From the NCBI RefSeq assembly GCF_900176275.1, contig NZ_FWXD01000002.1, forward strand, positions 44,917-108,916: DNA of 64,000 bases. The letters run 5' to 3'. This document shows positions 1 to 8,907 of the stretch, piece by piece. The DNA is from Andreprevotia lacus DSM 23236 (GTDB lineage Bacteria; Pseudomonadota; Gammaproteobacteria; Burkholderiales; Chitinibacteraceae). The translations under genes and the position numbers were made by a program. Every line of letters begins with the position of its first letter. The first letter of the stretch is position 1. The notes beneath the pieces were generated by a model that did not search any database, had not been told where the DNA came from, and saw only the letters and a program-made list of their open reading frames with translations.

Positions 1-3
1 GCT

Positions 4-91
4 TTTCTGAGCTGCCTGTGCGGCAGCGAACGATCAAATTCGCCACACAGTTTTCGCGGTTTTTTTCTGAGCTGCCTGTGCGGCAGCGAAC
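4..91 (-). CRISPR. Start of a type I-F CRISPR array (2 repeats, 1 full spacer)
   Basis: Two identical 28-bp repeats lie at 4-31 and 64-91, separated by one 32-bp spacer (32-63). Repeat and spacer lengths are those of type I-F arrays. On the minus strand the repeat begins GTTCGCTGCCGCACAGGCAG, which holds the short CTGCC/GGCAG hairpin cut by Cas6f. The array is therefore transcribed leftward, away from the cas genes, and continues beyond position 1. The repeat at 64-91 is leader-proximal, so spacer 32-63 is the most recently acquired one. Confidence 0.95.
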
Positions 92-226
92 TGTAGCGAT
101 TTGATTCCAATCTATTGATTGTTAAAGAACTTGTTGTATTTCTCGGGCCTGCGCCCTTTTTTCTCCCCCACCGCAGAAGCCCCGTTTTTTAGCGGCTTGC
201 CGCGAGGGGCAGAAAAAAGGGTTAAA
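92..226 (-). promoter_or_regulatory. CRISPR leader
   Basis: This 135-bp AT-richer stretch lies between the cas6f stop and the first repeat, and upstream of the array in its direction of transcription. It holds a consensus IHF site (108-120) 16 bp from the repeat. Known type I-F leaders use IHF to direct Cas1-Cas2-3 integration. A G/C-rich inverted pair (AGCCCCG near 179 and GAGGGGC near 205) followed by an A-rich stretch could also form a weak hairpin at the cas6f end. Confidence 0.75.
108..120 (-). promoter_or_regulatory. Candidate IHF binding site in the CRISPR leader
   Basis: On the minus strand the bases read AATCAATAGATTG, an exact match to the IHF consensus WATCAANNNNTTR. The site is 16 bp upstream of the first repeat. 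IHF bending next to the first repeat is established for type I-F and I-E spacer integration, so the position fits a role in adaptation. Binding here is inferred from sequence only. Confidence 0.7.
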
Positions 227-784
227 TCAGAACCACGGTATGGTGGCCGTGCTGCTCAGCCCGTATGCGGTGAAAATGCCAGCCACCGGCTCTGGCTGTT
301 CGGGGCCGTGCTGGATGTAAACCCGCATCAGGTTGCCGTTCGATTTGCTTTGCAGCTCGGCGTACGGAAAGGGCAGGGGCTTTTGTTGATCATCCGGGAT
401 CGTAGTTTGGGCTTCGGTCTCGGTTAGCCAGCCTTTGCGTACCGAGCGCAGCCGTTTGTTGTGGGCGCTTTTGGCCTGCACGCGCCGCACGATCCGGTGG
501 CTGGCCTGATCCGGTACCGGGCTGATGGCGGCAATACGTGTCAGATCGCGCAGCCCTTGCAGCCAGTTGTCTGCCATCAATTGCTGCAAGTCTTGCCGGT
601 TGCCGTGCAGCCGCAATGCATCACCAAGCAGCTTGCCATGGTTGGGAAAGCTGATGCCAATACGGCCATTGGCCGTTTGCCCCAAATGGCGGTGCAACTT
701 GGCAAAGAGGGTGTTCATCAGTTCGACGGTGCCCAGTGCCAGATCGGGATCGGTCCAGAGGCGAATATCCAGATAGTGATCCAT
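227..784 (-). CDS. cas6f: Cas6f (Csy4) crRNA endoribonuclease
   Basis: A 185-aa protein of the usual Cas6f length. It starts MDHYLDIRLWTDPDL, followed by the LFAKLHRHLG segment near residues 26-35 that holds the conserved catalytic-type histidine of Csy4. The C-terminal half is basic (RIVRRVQAKSAHNKRLRSVR), as expected for binding the repeat hairpin. Family knowledge: it cuts pre-crRNA inside each repeat and stays bound to the 3' hairpin in the Csy complex. It is the last gene of the cas operon, 9 bp after csy3, and directly borders the leader and array. Confidence 0.95.
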   Translation of the reverse strand: MDHYLDIRLWTDPDLALGTVELMNTLFAKLHRHLGQTANGRIGISFPNHGKLLGDALRLHGNRQDLQQLMADNWLQGLRDLTRIAAISPVPDQASHRIVRRVQAKSAHNKRLRSVRKGWLTETEAQTTIPDDQQKPLPFPYAELQSKSNGNLMRVYIQHGPEQPEPVAGIFTAYGLSSTATIPWF

Positions 785-793
785 GGCGCTGCC

Positions 794-1822
794 TCAATCT
801 GCCTTTTCGCCAAATACACCGCCACGGATCAGCGTGGCAATCACATAGTGCTGCTGTGCCGGGTCTGGTGCTTGTTGCTTCAGCACCCAGTTATCCAGCA
901 GCGTATAAAAGTCCTGTTTTTCTTTGGGCTGGCGGTAGGCGGTGCCGCGATTGGTCACCGAGCCATACGGTTCAACCGCGATTGGCCCTTGCTCTTCTGC
1001 GCCGGGGTACCAGGTATCTACGGTGCGCAGGGCGTTGCCCACCTTTTGCGAGTGCAACGCGGCCACATCGCGCACGTGGTACAGGTATTTGCTTTTGGTG
1101 CTGTCGCGCCCGTTATCCAGTACCAGCTCTTGCGATGGGAATACCTCCTGCCCGGCGCCGAGGTGCACAAAGGCTTCGACTTGCAGCAGCACAAAGTGGC
1201 TGCCCTGCAGGCCCTGCTTGATGATGTCTGCAAGAGTGGCCAGGTCACCGGTTGGCGCTGCGAATTCGCGCGTGCTGATGGCCAGCCCGTCAAATACCCA
1301 GCTTGCGGCAGCCTGCTGGTTAACCAGCTGGGTAATGCGAACCTCCACCGCTTCTGCCCCCACGCGGTTGCGCCACAGAAAGCGGCCATTGGCCAGGTTG
1401 GCGGCATAGCGCGCGGCCAGCTCGCCAAAGCCGTGGCTGTCGGCATAGTCGTTGATGGTTTTTGCCAGTGCAGCTTGATAGGCCGGGTCATTGCAGGCCG
1501 ATGGCGTGGCCAGATTGCCCAGCACGCGCAGGCTGAAGCGCACGCAGAGGGTGTTGGCATCAAAGGGCAGGGCGGCAATGTCGACGCGCTGCAGGTTGGG
1601 CTTCTGGATTTCTGCATCCAGCTTGGCGGGGTCGTTGGCAATGGGGTTTTTCAGTCGGTTGGAGATGGTGCCGCGCACATCCTTGCTCTGGATGCCGATG
1701 GGTTGCCATGCGGTCGGGTCATTGCGGTCGGTCCAGTTGCCCGCATAAAGCAAGGCGTCGGAATTAGCCAGCTTGCGCTCGAAAGCAAGCACCGATGCGG
1801 TCTTCAGTTCACTCTTGGCCAT
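794..1822 (-). CDS. csy3: Csy3 (Cas7f) backbone subunit of the type I-F Cascade
   Basis: A 342-aa Cas7-type RRM protein that polymerises along the crRNA spacer in the Csy complex. The start at 1822 ([19 protein letters not shown]) is chosen because an AAGGAG ribosome-binding site lies 8 nt upstream; an upstream extension would run into csy2. Conserved Csy3 features include the N-terminal [25 protein letters not shown] segment and the glycine-rich C-terminal part. It lies between csy2 (11-bp gap) and cas6f (9-bp gap), so the genes are almost certainly co-transcribed. Confidence 0.95.
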   Translation of the reverse strand: MAKSELKTASVLAFERKLANSDALLYAGNWTDRNDPTAWQPIGIQSKDVRGTISNRLKNPIANDPAKLDAEIQKPNLQRVDIAALPFDANTLCVRFSLRVLGNLATPSACNDPAYQAALAKTINDYADSHGFGELAARYAANLANGRFLWRNRVGAEAVEVRITQLVNQQAAASWVFDGLAISTREFAAPTGDLATLADIIKQGLQGSHFVLLQVEAFVHLGAGQEVFPSQELVLDNGRDSTKSKYLYHVRDVAALHSQKVGNALRTVDTWYPGAEEQGPIAVEPYGSVTNRGTAYRQPKEKQDFYTLLDNWVLKQQAPDPAQQHYVIATLIRGGVFGEKAD

Positions 1823-1833
1823 GCTGATGCTCC

Positions 1834-2799
1834 TTAAAACAAAGATGAAATATCGGTTTCCATGGGTATTGCCTCGTGCGCGTTCCGGCACACATACAAA
1901 TCATCAACATGCAGGTAGCGCCAGAGCAGCGGCGTCAGGTCGTCAAAGCGATGCGGGCTGCGCCACTCACCCAGGGTGTAGGCGGATTCAACAAAGCGGA
2001 AAGGCACGGCAGGATCGCGGCTGTTGCTGACCTCGCCCGGTGCGTATAGCGGCGAAATAGCCTGATAGCCCACACTGATGGGCACCAGATAGCCAGCCTC
2101 GGGCTTGGGTATGCGCTGCCATTCCACCTTGCCATCCGGGTCTGCTTGCGCGGCCTGCTTGAGCACCACAAAATCCAGCAGGCTATCGAGCAGCGTGGCA
2201 TCAGCTTGTTGCTTCAGGCACTGCTGATGGTGTTCGCTCAGCAGGTCTCGTCTTTCTATCAGCGCGAACCCGGGCAGCAAGCGCCACAGCATGCGCCGCA
2301 CAGTGGCTTTTTTTTGGGCGTCATCAGCGCCAAGTTCGGTAAAGCGGATCTGGCCGTGGCTGGTCAATGTGCCGCCGGCCAGACGCTGCAAGGGGATCAA
2401 GCTGGCGATCAGCTGTTCAAAGCGCTGTGTGTTTTCATGGCGGTTTTCGCCCCCCAACGCCAGATTGTCCGCATCAAACTCGCACTCGATCAGCAGGCTG
2501 ACGGTCAGATGCATGCGCCCTTCTTCATTGAACGGGGCTGTATTGCCATCCTTGGTCAGCGGGTTGCGCGTCAAGGCAAATACCCATTCCCAGCCGCCGG
2601 GCTGGTGCGCCTGCACCTGATGATCGTGGCAAATCACCGCGCAGCCGCCCAATTGCACGCCGCACTGGGCATTCAGCTTGCGTGACAGGGCATGTACAAA
2701 GCCCAGGAAGTGACTGATGCCCGGAAAGCCCCATGTGCAGCCGGTAATGGCATTGGCGTTTTCTATCCGCAGACGGCTCAGTTGCAATATGGCTTTCAT
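1834..2799 (-). CDS. csy2: Csy2 (Cas5f) subunit of the type I-F Cascade
   Basis: A 321-aa protein matching the Cas5f family in length and layout: the N-terminal [15 protein letters not shown] motif, then the [19 protein letters not shown] segment typical of Csy2. Family role: with Csy1 it forms the tail of the Csy complex that holds the 5' handle of the crRNA and helps recognise the GG/CC PAM. Its start overlaps the csy1 stop by 4 bp (ATGA), which indicates translational coupling within the cas operon. Confidence 0.93.
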   Translation of the reverse strand: MKAILQLSRLRIENANAITGCTWGFPGISHFLGFVHALSRKLNAQCGVQLGGCAVICHDHQVQAHQPGGWEWVFALTRNPLTKDGNTAPFNEEGRMHLTVSLLIECEFDADNLALGGENRHENTQRFEQLIASLIPLQRLAGGTLTSHGQIRFTELGADDAQKKATVRRMLWRLLPGFALIERRDLLSEHHQQCLKQQADATLLDSLLDFVVLKQAAQADPDGKVEWQRIPKPEAGYLVPISVGYQAISPLYAPGEVSNSRDPAVPFRFVESAYTLGEWRSPHRFDDLTPLLWRYLHVDDLYVCRNAHEAIPMETDISSLF

Positions 2800-4112
2800 G
2801 CCAGTACCTCCAGGTCTTCACGGAGTAGCAGTAGTTCGCGCCTCAACAGCCTGCTCCATTCGCCATGCTCTACATCACCCATTTGCAATTTCTCATGGTG
2901 AAGGTTGTTGTTGAGCCAGAGCGCAAAGCGGTTGGCCACTTTGGCCTGCCAGTCGCGCCGTGCGCGCTCGTCCAGAAAGGCGGGGTCATCGCGTTGCAGA
3001 TCCAGCCAGCATTGCATTTCCAGGGGTAGATTCGTGTTGCTGCTCCAGCCGGGGGCCAGGTGCTGGTAGCTGGCGGCGAGTTGGTGCAGCTCGCCTATCA
3101 GTGCCGCCACCAGCGTTTTGCGGTGATCGCGGATCGCGAGCGTGCTGGTGGCGTCCTGTACGCTGACCAAAAAGCTGCGCAGCTCGGCCAGCAATTCGCG
3201 CACCTTGTCGGTGTATTGCCCCCAAAAGGCTTCACCGCTTGCTGGTGGCTTCAACCGGCTTTGCCATGTGGGCGGCCGGCTGCAGAGCAGATAAGCCCGC
3301 CCACCGCGCTGGCTGTTGAGCAAGCTGAGATTTTGGGGCTTTGAACCACCGAAGGTTTGCACCGCGAGGTTGGGGTAATCCTGCACGATTGCAGGGTGGT
3401 GCTGCTTCTGTTTACTTGCCTTGCGTGCTTCTTTGGCCGTATCGCCAAAGCGCGCGTCACTGATGCGGCCATGCAAACCGTGGTATAGCGAGGTAGCAAA
3501 CAGCGGGCCCAGCAGGTGGTACTCGTTGTCGCCTACCGGAAAGTACAGCTGCTTGGCCAGCCGATGCGAGGCCGCCCCATCAAGCTGCAACGCTTGGGTA
3601 AACCCCGCTACCCAGCGCTGCAGTTGTGCGTCATCTTTGGCAAATGGCTTGAGTGCGGTTGCATCACCCTCCGCCAGTAGTCGGGCGATCAGTGATTTGC
3701 CATCTGCGCTGAGCAACAGCAGGTTGGCTACGTCGAGTGCTGCCGCGTTGCCGACCACATCCAGCTGCAGATCGGCAAGCTGTGCGCTGGTCAGGTAGCC
3801 GTCTGCAACAGACTGCGGGGCCGCCTTGAGGCTGGTGCCTTTCGCATCGCTATGTGTGTATTTCAGTGCGTGGCTGACCAGTTTGATTTGCGCTGCGCGG
3901 TTTGCTGCATCATCTAGCCAGTTGGCGGCTTCGAATCGCTCTTGGAGCGCTGAACTGGCTTGGGCGAAGCTGGCTTCAAGAACTTCAATTGCAACTAGAT
4001 CGGTGCCGGCGTTTTTGCGAGCGGCTTCGCGGTCTTTTTGCAGTTTGTCCAGCTTGGCGTCTTTACGCGCTTGGACGTAGTTTGTGATCTCAGTACGCAG
4101 GGGAGCAGTCAT
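2796..4112 (-). CDS. csy1: Csy1 (Cas8f) large subunit of the type I-F Cascade
   Basis: The start at 4112 (MTAPLRTEITNYVQARKDAK) matches the usual Csy1 N-terminus and gives 438 aa, the family's normal size. Open frame continues upstream, but that stretch overlaps the cas2-3 end and does not look like Csy1. Family role: PAM recognition and recruitment of Cas2-3 to the target. The gene ends in a 4-bp overlap with csy2. A second in-frame ATG 12 nt further upstream cannot be excluded as the start. Confidence 0.92.
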   Translation of the reverse strand: MTAPLRTEITNYVQARKDAKLDKLQKDREAARKNAGTDLVAIEVLEASFAQASSALQERFEAANWLDDAANRAAQIKLVSHALKYTHSDAKGTSLKAAPQSVADGYLTSAQLADLQLDVVGNAAALDVANLLLLSADGKSLIARLLAEGDATALKPFAKDDAQLQRWVAGFTQALQLDGAASHRLAKQLYFPVGDNEYHLLGPLFATSLYHGLHGRISDARFGDTAKEARKASKQKQHHPAIVQDYPNLAVQTFGGSKPQNLSLLNSQRGGRAYLLCSRPPTWQSRLKPPASGEAFWGQYTDKVRELLAELRSFLVSVQDATSTLAIRDHRKTLVAALIGELHQLAASYQHLAPGWSSNTNLPLEMQCWLDLQRDDPAFLDERARRDWQAKVANRFALWLNNNLHHEKLQMGDVEHGEWSRLLRRELLLLREDLEVLA

Positions 4113-4203
4113 GGTTTCTCGCATCGTCTTTTTTCTATCGCATAGGTAGCTTCTGTCGCGATCATTTGCTCGCAAGGGCAAATGGTCGTTTTTAGCTTCT
4201 TGG

Positions 4204-7200
4204 CTAAGCCTTCCATACTCCCAGCGCTGGGTGATAAGACCATCGCGATGTGTCAGTACTTTTCCGCTCATCCAGCCTCAGTTCGGTGAAGCGCTGGCAG
4301 ATCGTGGAAACAGATTGATCCATCCGCTCGGCCACACCGTTCAGGAGGGGCATGATGTCCTGCGCCAGCCAAACACGATTGCCTGCGGCAGGCGAGAAAT
4401 CAGCCCATTGAAATTCCGATTCCCGTGGCAGCAACTCGCCGTCGTCGGTGCGTTCGTGGAAGCGCAGGGTTTCGCCGTTGTCGTCCAGCAACAGCACATA
4501 GCCCACGTCCGGCGCTGATTTGCGAAAGCGGGTGCGGTGCTGGTGTTCGGCGCACCAGTGCAGGCCCGGCTGTTGCTGCCACCAGCGCGCTGCATGGCAG
4601 TCTTCATATTCATGCCCGGTTTTGCCGCCAAACAGCGTGTACACCAGCTGCAAATGCTCCAGCCCAACCAGGTCGGTTTCGGTGTTGGTCTTGGCCGGTA
4701 GCTGTACCCGTGGCTTGGCGCTGATGCGCTGGTAGTGCTCGGCCGGCAAAATGGTTTCCAGATCGTGGCGCTTGAGCTGCAGGCTTTTTGATTCAAATCC
4801 CGGCTGCCAGTAAGCCAATTTCTCCCCAAGCAATGCTTTGATGCTGCGTGACCAGATCAGCAGATTGGGTGTGGTGGGCTGCTGTTGCCGGTGGCGTTGA
4901 ATGCGGCCGGCCAGCTGGATCAGCGAACGCATCGACGAGGGCTCGGCAATGGCCCAGCTGTAATCATGATCCCGGCCGACTTCCGCAACGGATGTCGCGA
5001 GCACGATGAATGCGTGGTGCGTGGCTGCATGCGTTGTCAGTGCGGTGTGTATCTCGGGTATCTGCCATAAACTGGCCGGGTCGCGCCGGTTTAGCGTGGT
5101 ATCCAGCCGGGCTTCGATATGCGAGCGCACGATCAGTGGATACTGGCTGTGGTAAACGCAAAAGTGCAGCTGGCAGTCATCGGGCGGCGGTATTTGCAGC
5201 AACAACTGGCTCACTGCCACCAGCGGGTTGATGTTGGCCATGCGGATCAAACCCAGAGAGAGCGTTTTGTCGCTGCCGGGCGCAATGTCGTGATGTTGCC
5301 GATGCAGTTGCCAGATTGCCGGATGCAAGGCCTGCGCAACGGTTTGAAAAACCTCCCGGTCGCGCTTGCCGGCGGGCATGCCGATCGGCAGCAATTGCCC
5401 CAACCGCAGTGGTGGCTGTTTTGCGAGGGTGCTGACGCGTTTGGCAACAAACTGATCATGCGCGGTGCGGAATGCCGCGCGTTCAGCAGCCATGGCGCTG
5501 GTGCAGCCAAATTCGTCGAACCATGCACAACAGACGCCGAGGTCTGGCTGCCCGTTGCCACATGCCTTGTCATAGTGACGCCTGCCGTGTTGGTAGGCCT
5601 CGAACAATGCTGCGACCAGTGCGGGTGGCAAGGTGGCAGATGACAGCAGCACGCGTGCGCCCAGCATGCCGGCCCAGTGCACTAGCCGGCATAGCGCGGG
5701 CAGGTCGCTGATATCGAAGTCGTCCGGTTCGTCGAGCACCAGATCCGCCGTGAGCAGGCGCAGCATGGGGGCAATCTGCTGGCCGCCACGTGTGCCTTCG
5801 GTGGCGGGGATCAGGTGATCAATGGTGCTGACCAGCACAGGGGCGCTGAGCAGTTCGTGCAGCTTGCCTGATTGTTTGAGCCAGTGTTGCAGCGGGCCAT
5901 CGTCCAGCGTGCCGTCGTAGTACACGTGCTGGCTATCGTCGATCAAGGCCGCGCCGGATTCCGATCCGCTTGCGGCGGCGGATGTGTCGGCCCCTTGTTC
6001 TGTTTTGTTCAGCTCGTGCAATGCCAGCACCGCTTGCGAGCCGATCAAGACGGCCAGTTCGTCACTATCCAGTTGCAGGCGCTGCCGCAGCGCATCGCCG
6101 GTTTGCAGGGTCAGGGTGCGCAGGCCCAGTGCCACGCTGAATCGGCAACCTCGTTGCTCGTCGGCCAGGCCATACATGATGCGGGCGTTGGCAAAGGTCT
6201 TGCCGCAGCCGGTCGAGGCCATGTTGATGCCAAAAAAGCCTTGCTGCCTGGCTGGCTGAGCAAGCTGGCGTGCCAGATCAAAGGCTTTGTTCTGCCATTG
6301 ATAGGCTGCGGCGGTAGTGCGTTTTTTCAGCTCGCGGTGCCGGCTGATTGCCGGTAGTTGCCGTTGTAATTGCGGCAGTCTTCTGGCCAGCAATAGCGCG
6401 TTATGGCCTACCCCGGCATTGTGCTCATCCAGCTTCTGCTTGAGGTGTCGCTGGCCGGTGTCCTTGTCGATGGCAGTGTTGGCCCATGCCTGATAGGCGG
6501 CATCTTGCCACTTGGCTTGCGCCGGCCCCGCCGAATAGCTGTGGTCTGCGAGCATGAGCGACATGCGCGCCAGATGGACGGAAAAAGGGTCCTCCTGCAG
6601 CCAGTCCTTGTTGGCAAGGTGAGGGGCTTTCAGTGCCCGGCTGCCGATCTGTCGGGCTTTTGCACACCAACTGTGGCTGCGTAGCGGGGTGCCATGATCA
6701 AAGCACCATATGTCTGCCCAGTCCTGCGTTGTCCAGCCCGCGTCGCAGCTTTGCGGGGAAATCCAGCCGGCGTCAAAACGCCCGCCTTCTATGCAGGCTT
6801 TTTCAAGATCGGGCTTGGCATGATGCGGGTGAGAAGCGGGTAGTTTGTGGTGCGTAACGATCAACCAGCCTATCGCGCGCGCCAACCCGTGCAGCTGGCT
6901 CAAGGGCCCTGGCCCTTGGCGGTGGGCAAGCGGCATGCGTGCCAAGGCGTTCAACAGCAAGGTTTCATCACCGGGGGCTGCATTGGCCAGCCGCAGCAGC
7001 CACGCAGCATCATCTTGCTGATCGACAAATGCGGCAAACAGGCAGAGCGAGACCCATTCATGCCGCAACGGCTCATGATGTTTTGCTGCGCCGGGTTGCA
7101 ACTTGCGCTGAAACAGCCGGTTGGCTTTGCCAAAGTCATGGAACAGGCCGGCAATGCTGGCCAGCAGCGCAATCACTTCGGCGGTTTGCCAGCTGCTTTC

Positions 7201-7506
7201 ATGCCGGTTGGTGATGATGCTTTGCCGGGTCGTGTTGGTCGGCACGCGGCCTTGATCGTTGAAACGCCTGGCATTGCCAACCAGCCAGAGCAATTCGGTT
7301 TGCCCATTGGTCTTGATCCAGTGGCAGGCCACGGCGGTGTTCTTGCGGGCGGTGCGCCGCAGCAGCTTGCGCAGCATCAGCAGGCCATCATTGGTAATGG
7401 CTGTTTGCCAAGTGCGGCGTCCCATGCGCTCGGCAAACTGATCGATGACACGGCGGGTTTCGGTCAGCGCCTGTTTGCTGCACTCCGAAATCAGCAGGAT
7501 TTGCAC
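4204..7506 (-). CDS. cas2-3: Cas2-3 fusion nuclease-helicase (type I-F)
   Basis: An 1100-aa protein with the fused order unique to type I-F. A Cas2-like domain spans about residues 1-90, the HD nuclease domain follows (FHDFGKAN, His-Asp at 123-124), then a superfamily 2 helicase with Walker A near 431-437 (STGCGKT), a DEPD box near 592 and SSAT near 622. Family role: the Cas2 part pairs with Cas1 for spacer integration, and the HD/helicase part degrades the target DNA after Csy-complex recruitment. All catalytic motifs look intact. Its start overlaps the end of cas1 by 16 bp. Confidence 0.96.
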   Translation of the reverse strand: MQILLISECSKQALTETRRVIDQFAERMGRRTWQTAITNDGLLMLRKLLRRTARKNTAVACHWIKTNGQTELLWLVGNARRFNDQGRVPTNTTRQSIITNRHESSWQTAEVIALLASIAGLFHDFGKANRLFQRKLQPGAAKHHEPLRHEWVSLCLFAAFVDQQDDAAWLLRLANAAPGDETLLLNALARMPLAHRQGPGPLSQLHGLARAIGWLIVTHHKLPASHPHHAKPDLEKACIEGGRFDAGWISPQSCDAGWTTQDWADIWCFDHGTPLRSHSWCAKARQIGSRALKAPHLANKDWLQEDPFSVHLARMSLMLADHSYSAGPAQAKWQDAAYQAWANTAIDKDTGQRHLKQKLDEHNAGVGHNALLLARRLPQLQRQLPAISRHRELKKRTTAAAYQWQNKAFDLARQLAQPARQQGFFGINMASTGCGKTFANARIMYGLADEQRGCRFSVALGLRTLTLQTGDALRQRLQLDSDELAVLIGSQAVLALHELNKTEQGADTSAAASGSESGAALIDDSQHVYYDGTLDDGPLQHWLKQSGKLHELLSAPVLVSTIDHLIPATEGTRGGQQIAPMLRLLTADLVLDEPDDFDISDLPALCRLVHWAGMLGARVLLSSATLPPALVAALFEAYQHGRRHYDKACGNGQPDLGVCCAWFDEFGCTSAMAAERAAFRTAHDQFVAKRVSTLAKQPPLRLGQLLPIGMPAGKRDREVFQTVAQALHPAIWQLHRQHHDIAPGSDKTLSLGLIRMANINPLVAVSQLLLQIPPPDDCQLHFCVYHSQYPLIVRSHIEARLDTTLNRRDPASLWQIPEIHTALTTHAATHHAFIVLATSVAEVGRDHDYSWAIAEPSSMRSLIQLAGRIQRHRQQQPTTPNLLIWSRSIKALLGEKLAYWQPGFESKSLQLKRHDLETILPAEHYQRISAKPRVQLPAKTNTETDLVGLEHLQLVYTLFGGKTGHEYEDCHAARWWQQQPGLHWCAEHQHRTRFRKSAPDVGYVLLLDDNGETLRFHERTDDGELLPRESEFQWADFSPAAGNRVWLAQDIMPLLNGVAERMDQSVSTICQRFTELRLDERKSTDTSRWSYHPALGVWKA

Positions 7507-8483
7507 GACTTTGTCCCGAGCTGCCCGGCTACGCTTTGCAGCGATTCGATCATCAGGTCCAGCGCATCTGCCTTTTGCAGCGCGTTGATGACGCGATTGC
7601 GATAATCCTGTTCTTCATCCCCCGCCATGGCGGCGATGAAGGCATAAGGTAAAACGACTGCGTCCTTGATCAGGTCGGCAACATCGAATACCAGGCCGCC
7701 GCGCCGTGTTTTGCCATGCAGTACGGCCAGCCCGTGGGGTAGCCCCAGCACCCAGCATGCTGTTGCAGCCAATCCATAGGCCAGATAGTTGCCGTGATCG
7801 AGGAAACGGTTGGCCTGATCGATACCACTGCCGTTTTTGGCGCGCGTGAAATCGCCAAAGCCGACTGTGTGGGCAACCAGCTTGTAAAGCGCCTTGGTCA
7901 TGGATGCTTCCAGGGCCAGCACGTCGTTGCTGTTGCCGCATTGCCCCAGCCGCGAGGCAAATTGATCGAGTATCTGCTCAAGTTGCTGGGCGTTTACTTC
8001 AAATGCTTGATCTCGCCGCATACGGGCATCCAGCCAGCGCTTGCGTATGGTTGCGATGCGGATGTGCTGAAACCGGATTGCTGCATTCAGGCGCTGCTGG
8101 TCGTCAAACCAGAAGCTGACCCACTGTTGGAGGTATTCGGTGGGGCGGTATTCGCTTTGTGATGTCAGCCAGGAGACGGCAGGCTCTACCTCGGTTGTCG
8201 CAAACAGCGGGCTGCCGCCACCGCCGCAAAAGCCAACCAGCACGCCAGCCTTGGCCAGTTCTCGCATGGCAGCCTGGGTGATGGAGGTGCCAGTCCCCAG
8301 CAATATCGACGTGGTATTGGCGATGGGGATATTCCAGTAAAGCGATTCGCTGCCTTGCTCGGTGACGTATTCGACCCTGCCCCCGTTAACCAGCAAGCGG
8401 CAGTGCTCAAGGTAATAGAGGTTGGCCCGCTTCGAGTGAAGTATGGTTTTAAGTTCTGACGAAGAGAATTCCACCTGGCTCAT
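7491..8483 (-). CDS. cas1: Cas1f integrase of the type I-F adaptation complex
   Basis: A 330-aa protein with the family-typical N-terminus (SSSELKTILHSKRANLYYLE) followed by the GTGTSITQAAMRELA and GVLVGFCGGGGSPLF segments seen in type I-F Cas1. The conserved acidic and His metal ligands of the integrase fold are present in the C-terminal helical part (for example LEASMTKALYK and HGLAVLHGKTRRGGLVFD). It is the promoter-proximal gene of the operon, so adaptation and interference proteins are made from one transcript. The start ATG is at 8483. Confidence 0.95.
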   Translation of the reverse strand: MSQVEFSSSELKTILHSKRANLYYLEHCRLLVNGGRVEYVTEQGSESLYWNIPIANTTSILLGTGTSITQAAMRELAKAGVLVGFCGGGGSPLFATTEVEPAVSWLTSQSEYRPTEYLQQWVSFWFDDQQRLNAAIRFQHIRIATIRKRWLDARMRRDQAFEVNAQQLEQILDQFASRLGQCGNSNDVLALEASMTKALYKLVAHTVGFGDFTRAKNGSGIDQANRFLDHGNYLAYGLAATACWVLGLPHGLAVLHGKTRRGGLVFDVADLIKDAVVLPYAFIAAMAGDEEQDYRNRVINALQKADALDLMIESLQSVAGQLGTKSCKSC

Positions 8484-8590
8484 CTCTTGGGGTTGTGTTG
8501 AGGTGCCGATTTACCACGGCGGTAGGCAAAACTCGCTGGGCTGCATGTGGGGGCGACCACGCGGAGAGCCATGCCTGCATGAAAATATAT

Positions 8591-8605
8591 TGACTTATTT
8601 TGTCA
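8591..8605. promoter_or_regulatory. Inverted repeat in the putative cas promoter
   Basis: The bases TGACTTATTTTGTCA form a 4-7-4 inverted repeat inside the only AT-rich stretch upstream of cas1, 108 bp from its start. It overlaps sequence resembling a leftward -35 region (CTGACA). A regulator-binding role is inferred from position and symmetry only. Confidence 0.3.
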
Positions 8606-8801
8606 GAAAAAAGAAGGGAACAGGAAATAAGCAGTTGCATTGCTTGCCGCGCGAGGTGCGGGTGCTTCGTTGCTTTCTGGCTGCCGGGTTTTGATGAGGG
8701 ATTTGATTTGTGCCCAAGAGAAGTGGGGGGGCTTTTCTCACGCTTTTGATATCGCCAAGTCGACCATATGCCGAGCTCATGCGTTACCGGTCTGCCGCGC
8801 C

Positions 8802-8829
8802 TTGCCCGGTTAGACCATTAGGGCATAAT
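8802..8829 (+). promoter_or_regulatory. Sigma-70-type promoter for the polyamine-binding protein gene
   Basis: TTGCCC (8802-8807) is followed after 16 bp by CATAAT (8824-8829), a five-of-six match to the -10 consensus. The expected start of transcription is about 70 bp upstream of the ATG at 8908. Confidence 0.5.
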
Positions 8830-8907
8830 TGCTGGCGAATGATGCGGTGCAGCGCTGCCGCGTTGGTTTTTATGGGTTTTTGTTCACTTTCTGGGATGGA
8901 TAGAGCG

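Larger units (their letters stand above)
8484..8907. other. 424-bp divergent intergenic region between cas1 and the potF-like gene
   Basis: No convincing gene lies here; short frames lack ribosome-binding sites and family resemblance. The left part must hold the cas promoter reading leftward: an AT-rich run at 8581-8612 contains a TGAC-N7-GTCA inverted repeat. The right part holds a good sigma-70-like promoter reading rightward (8802-8829). Confidence 0.6.

Noticed and set aside
32..63. Self-targeting by the visible CRISPR spacer
   Set aside because: I saw no match to this spacer elsewhere in the window, including the P4-like element; a genome-wide search was not possible.
8710..8907. N-terminal extension of the polyamine-binding protein
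   Set aside because: The promoter lies inside it and a clear signal peptide starts at 8908.
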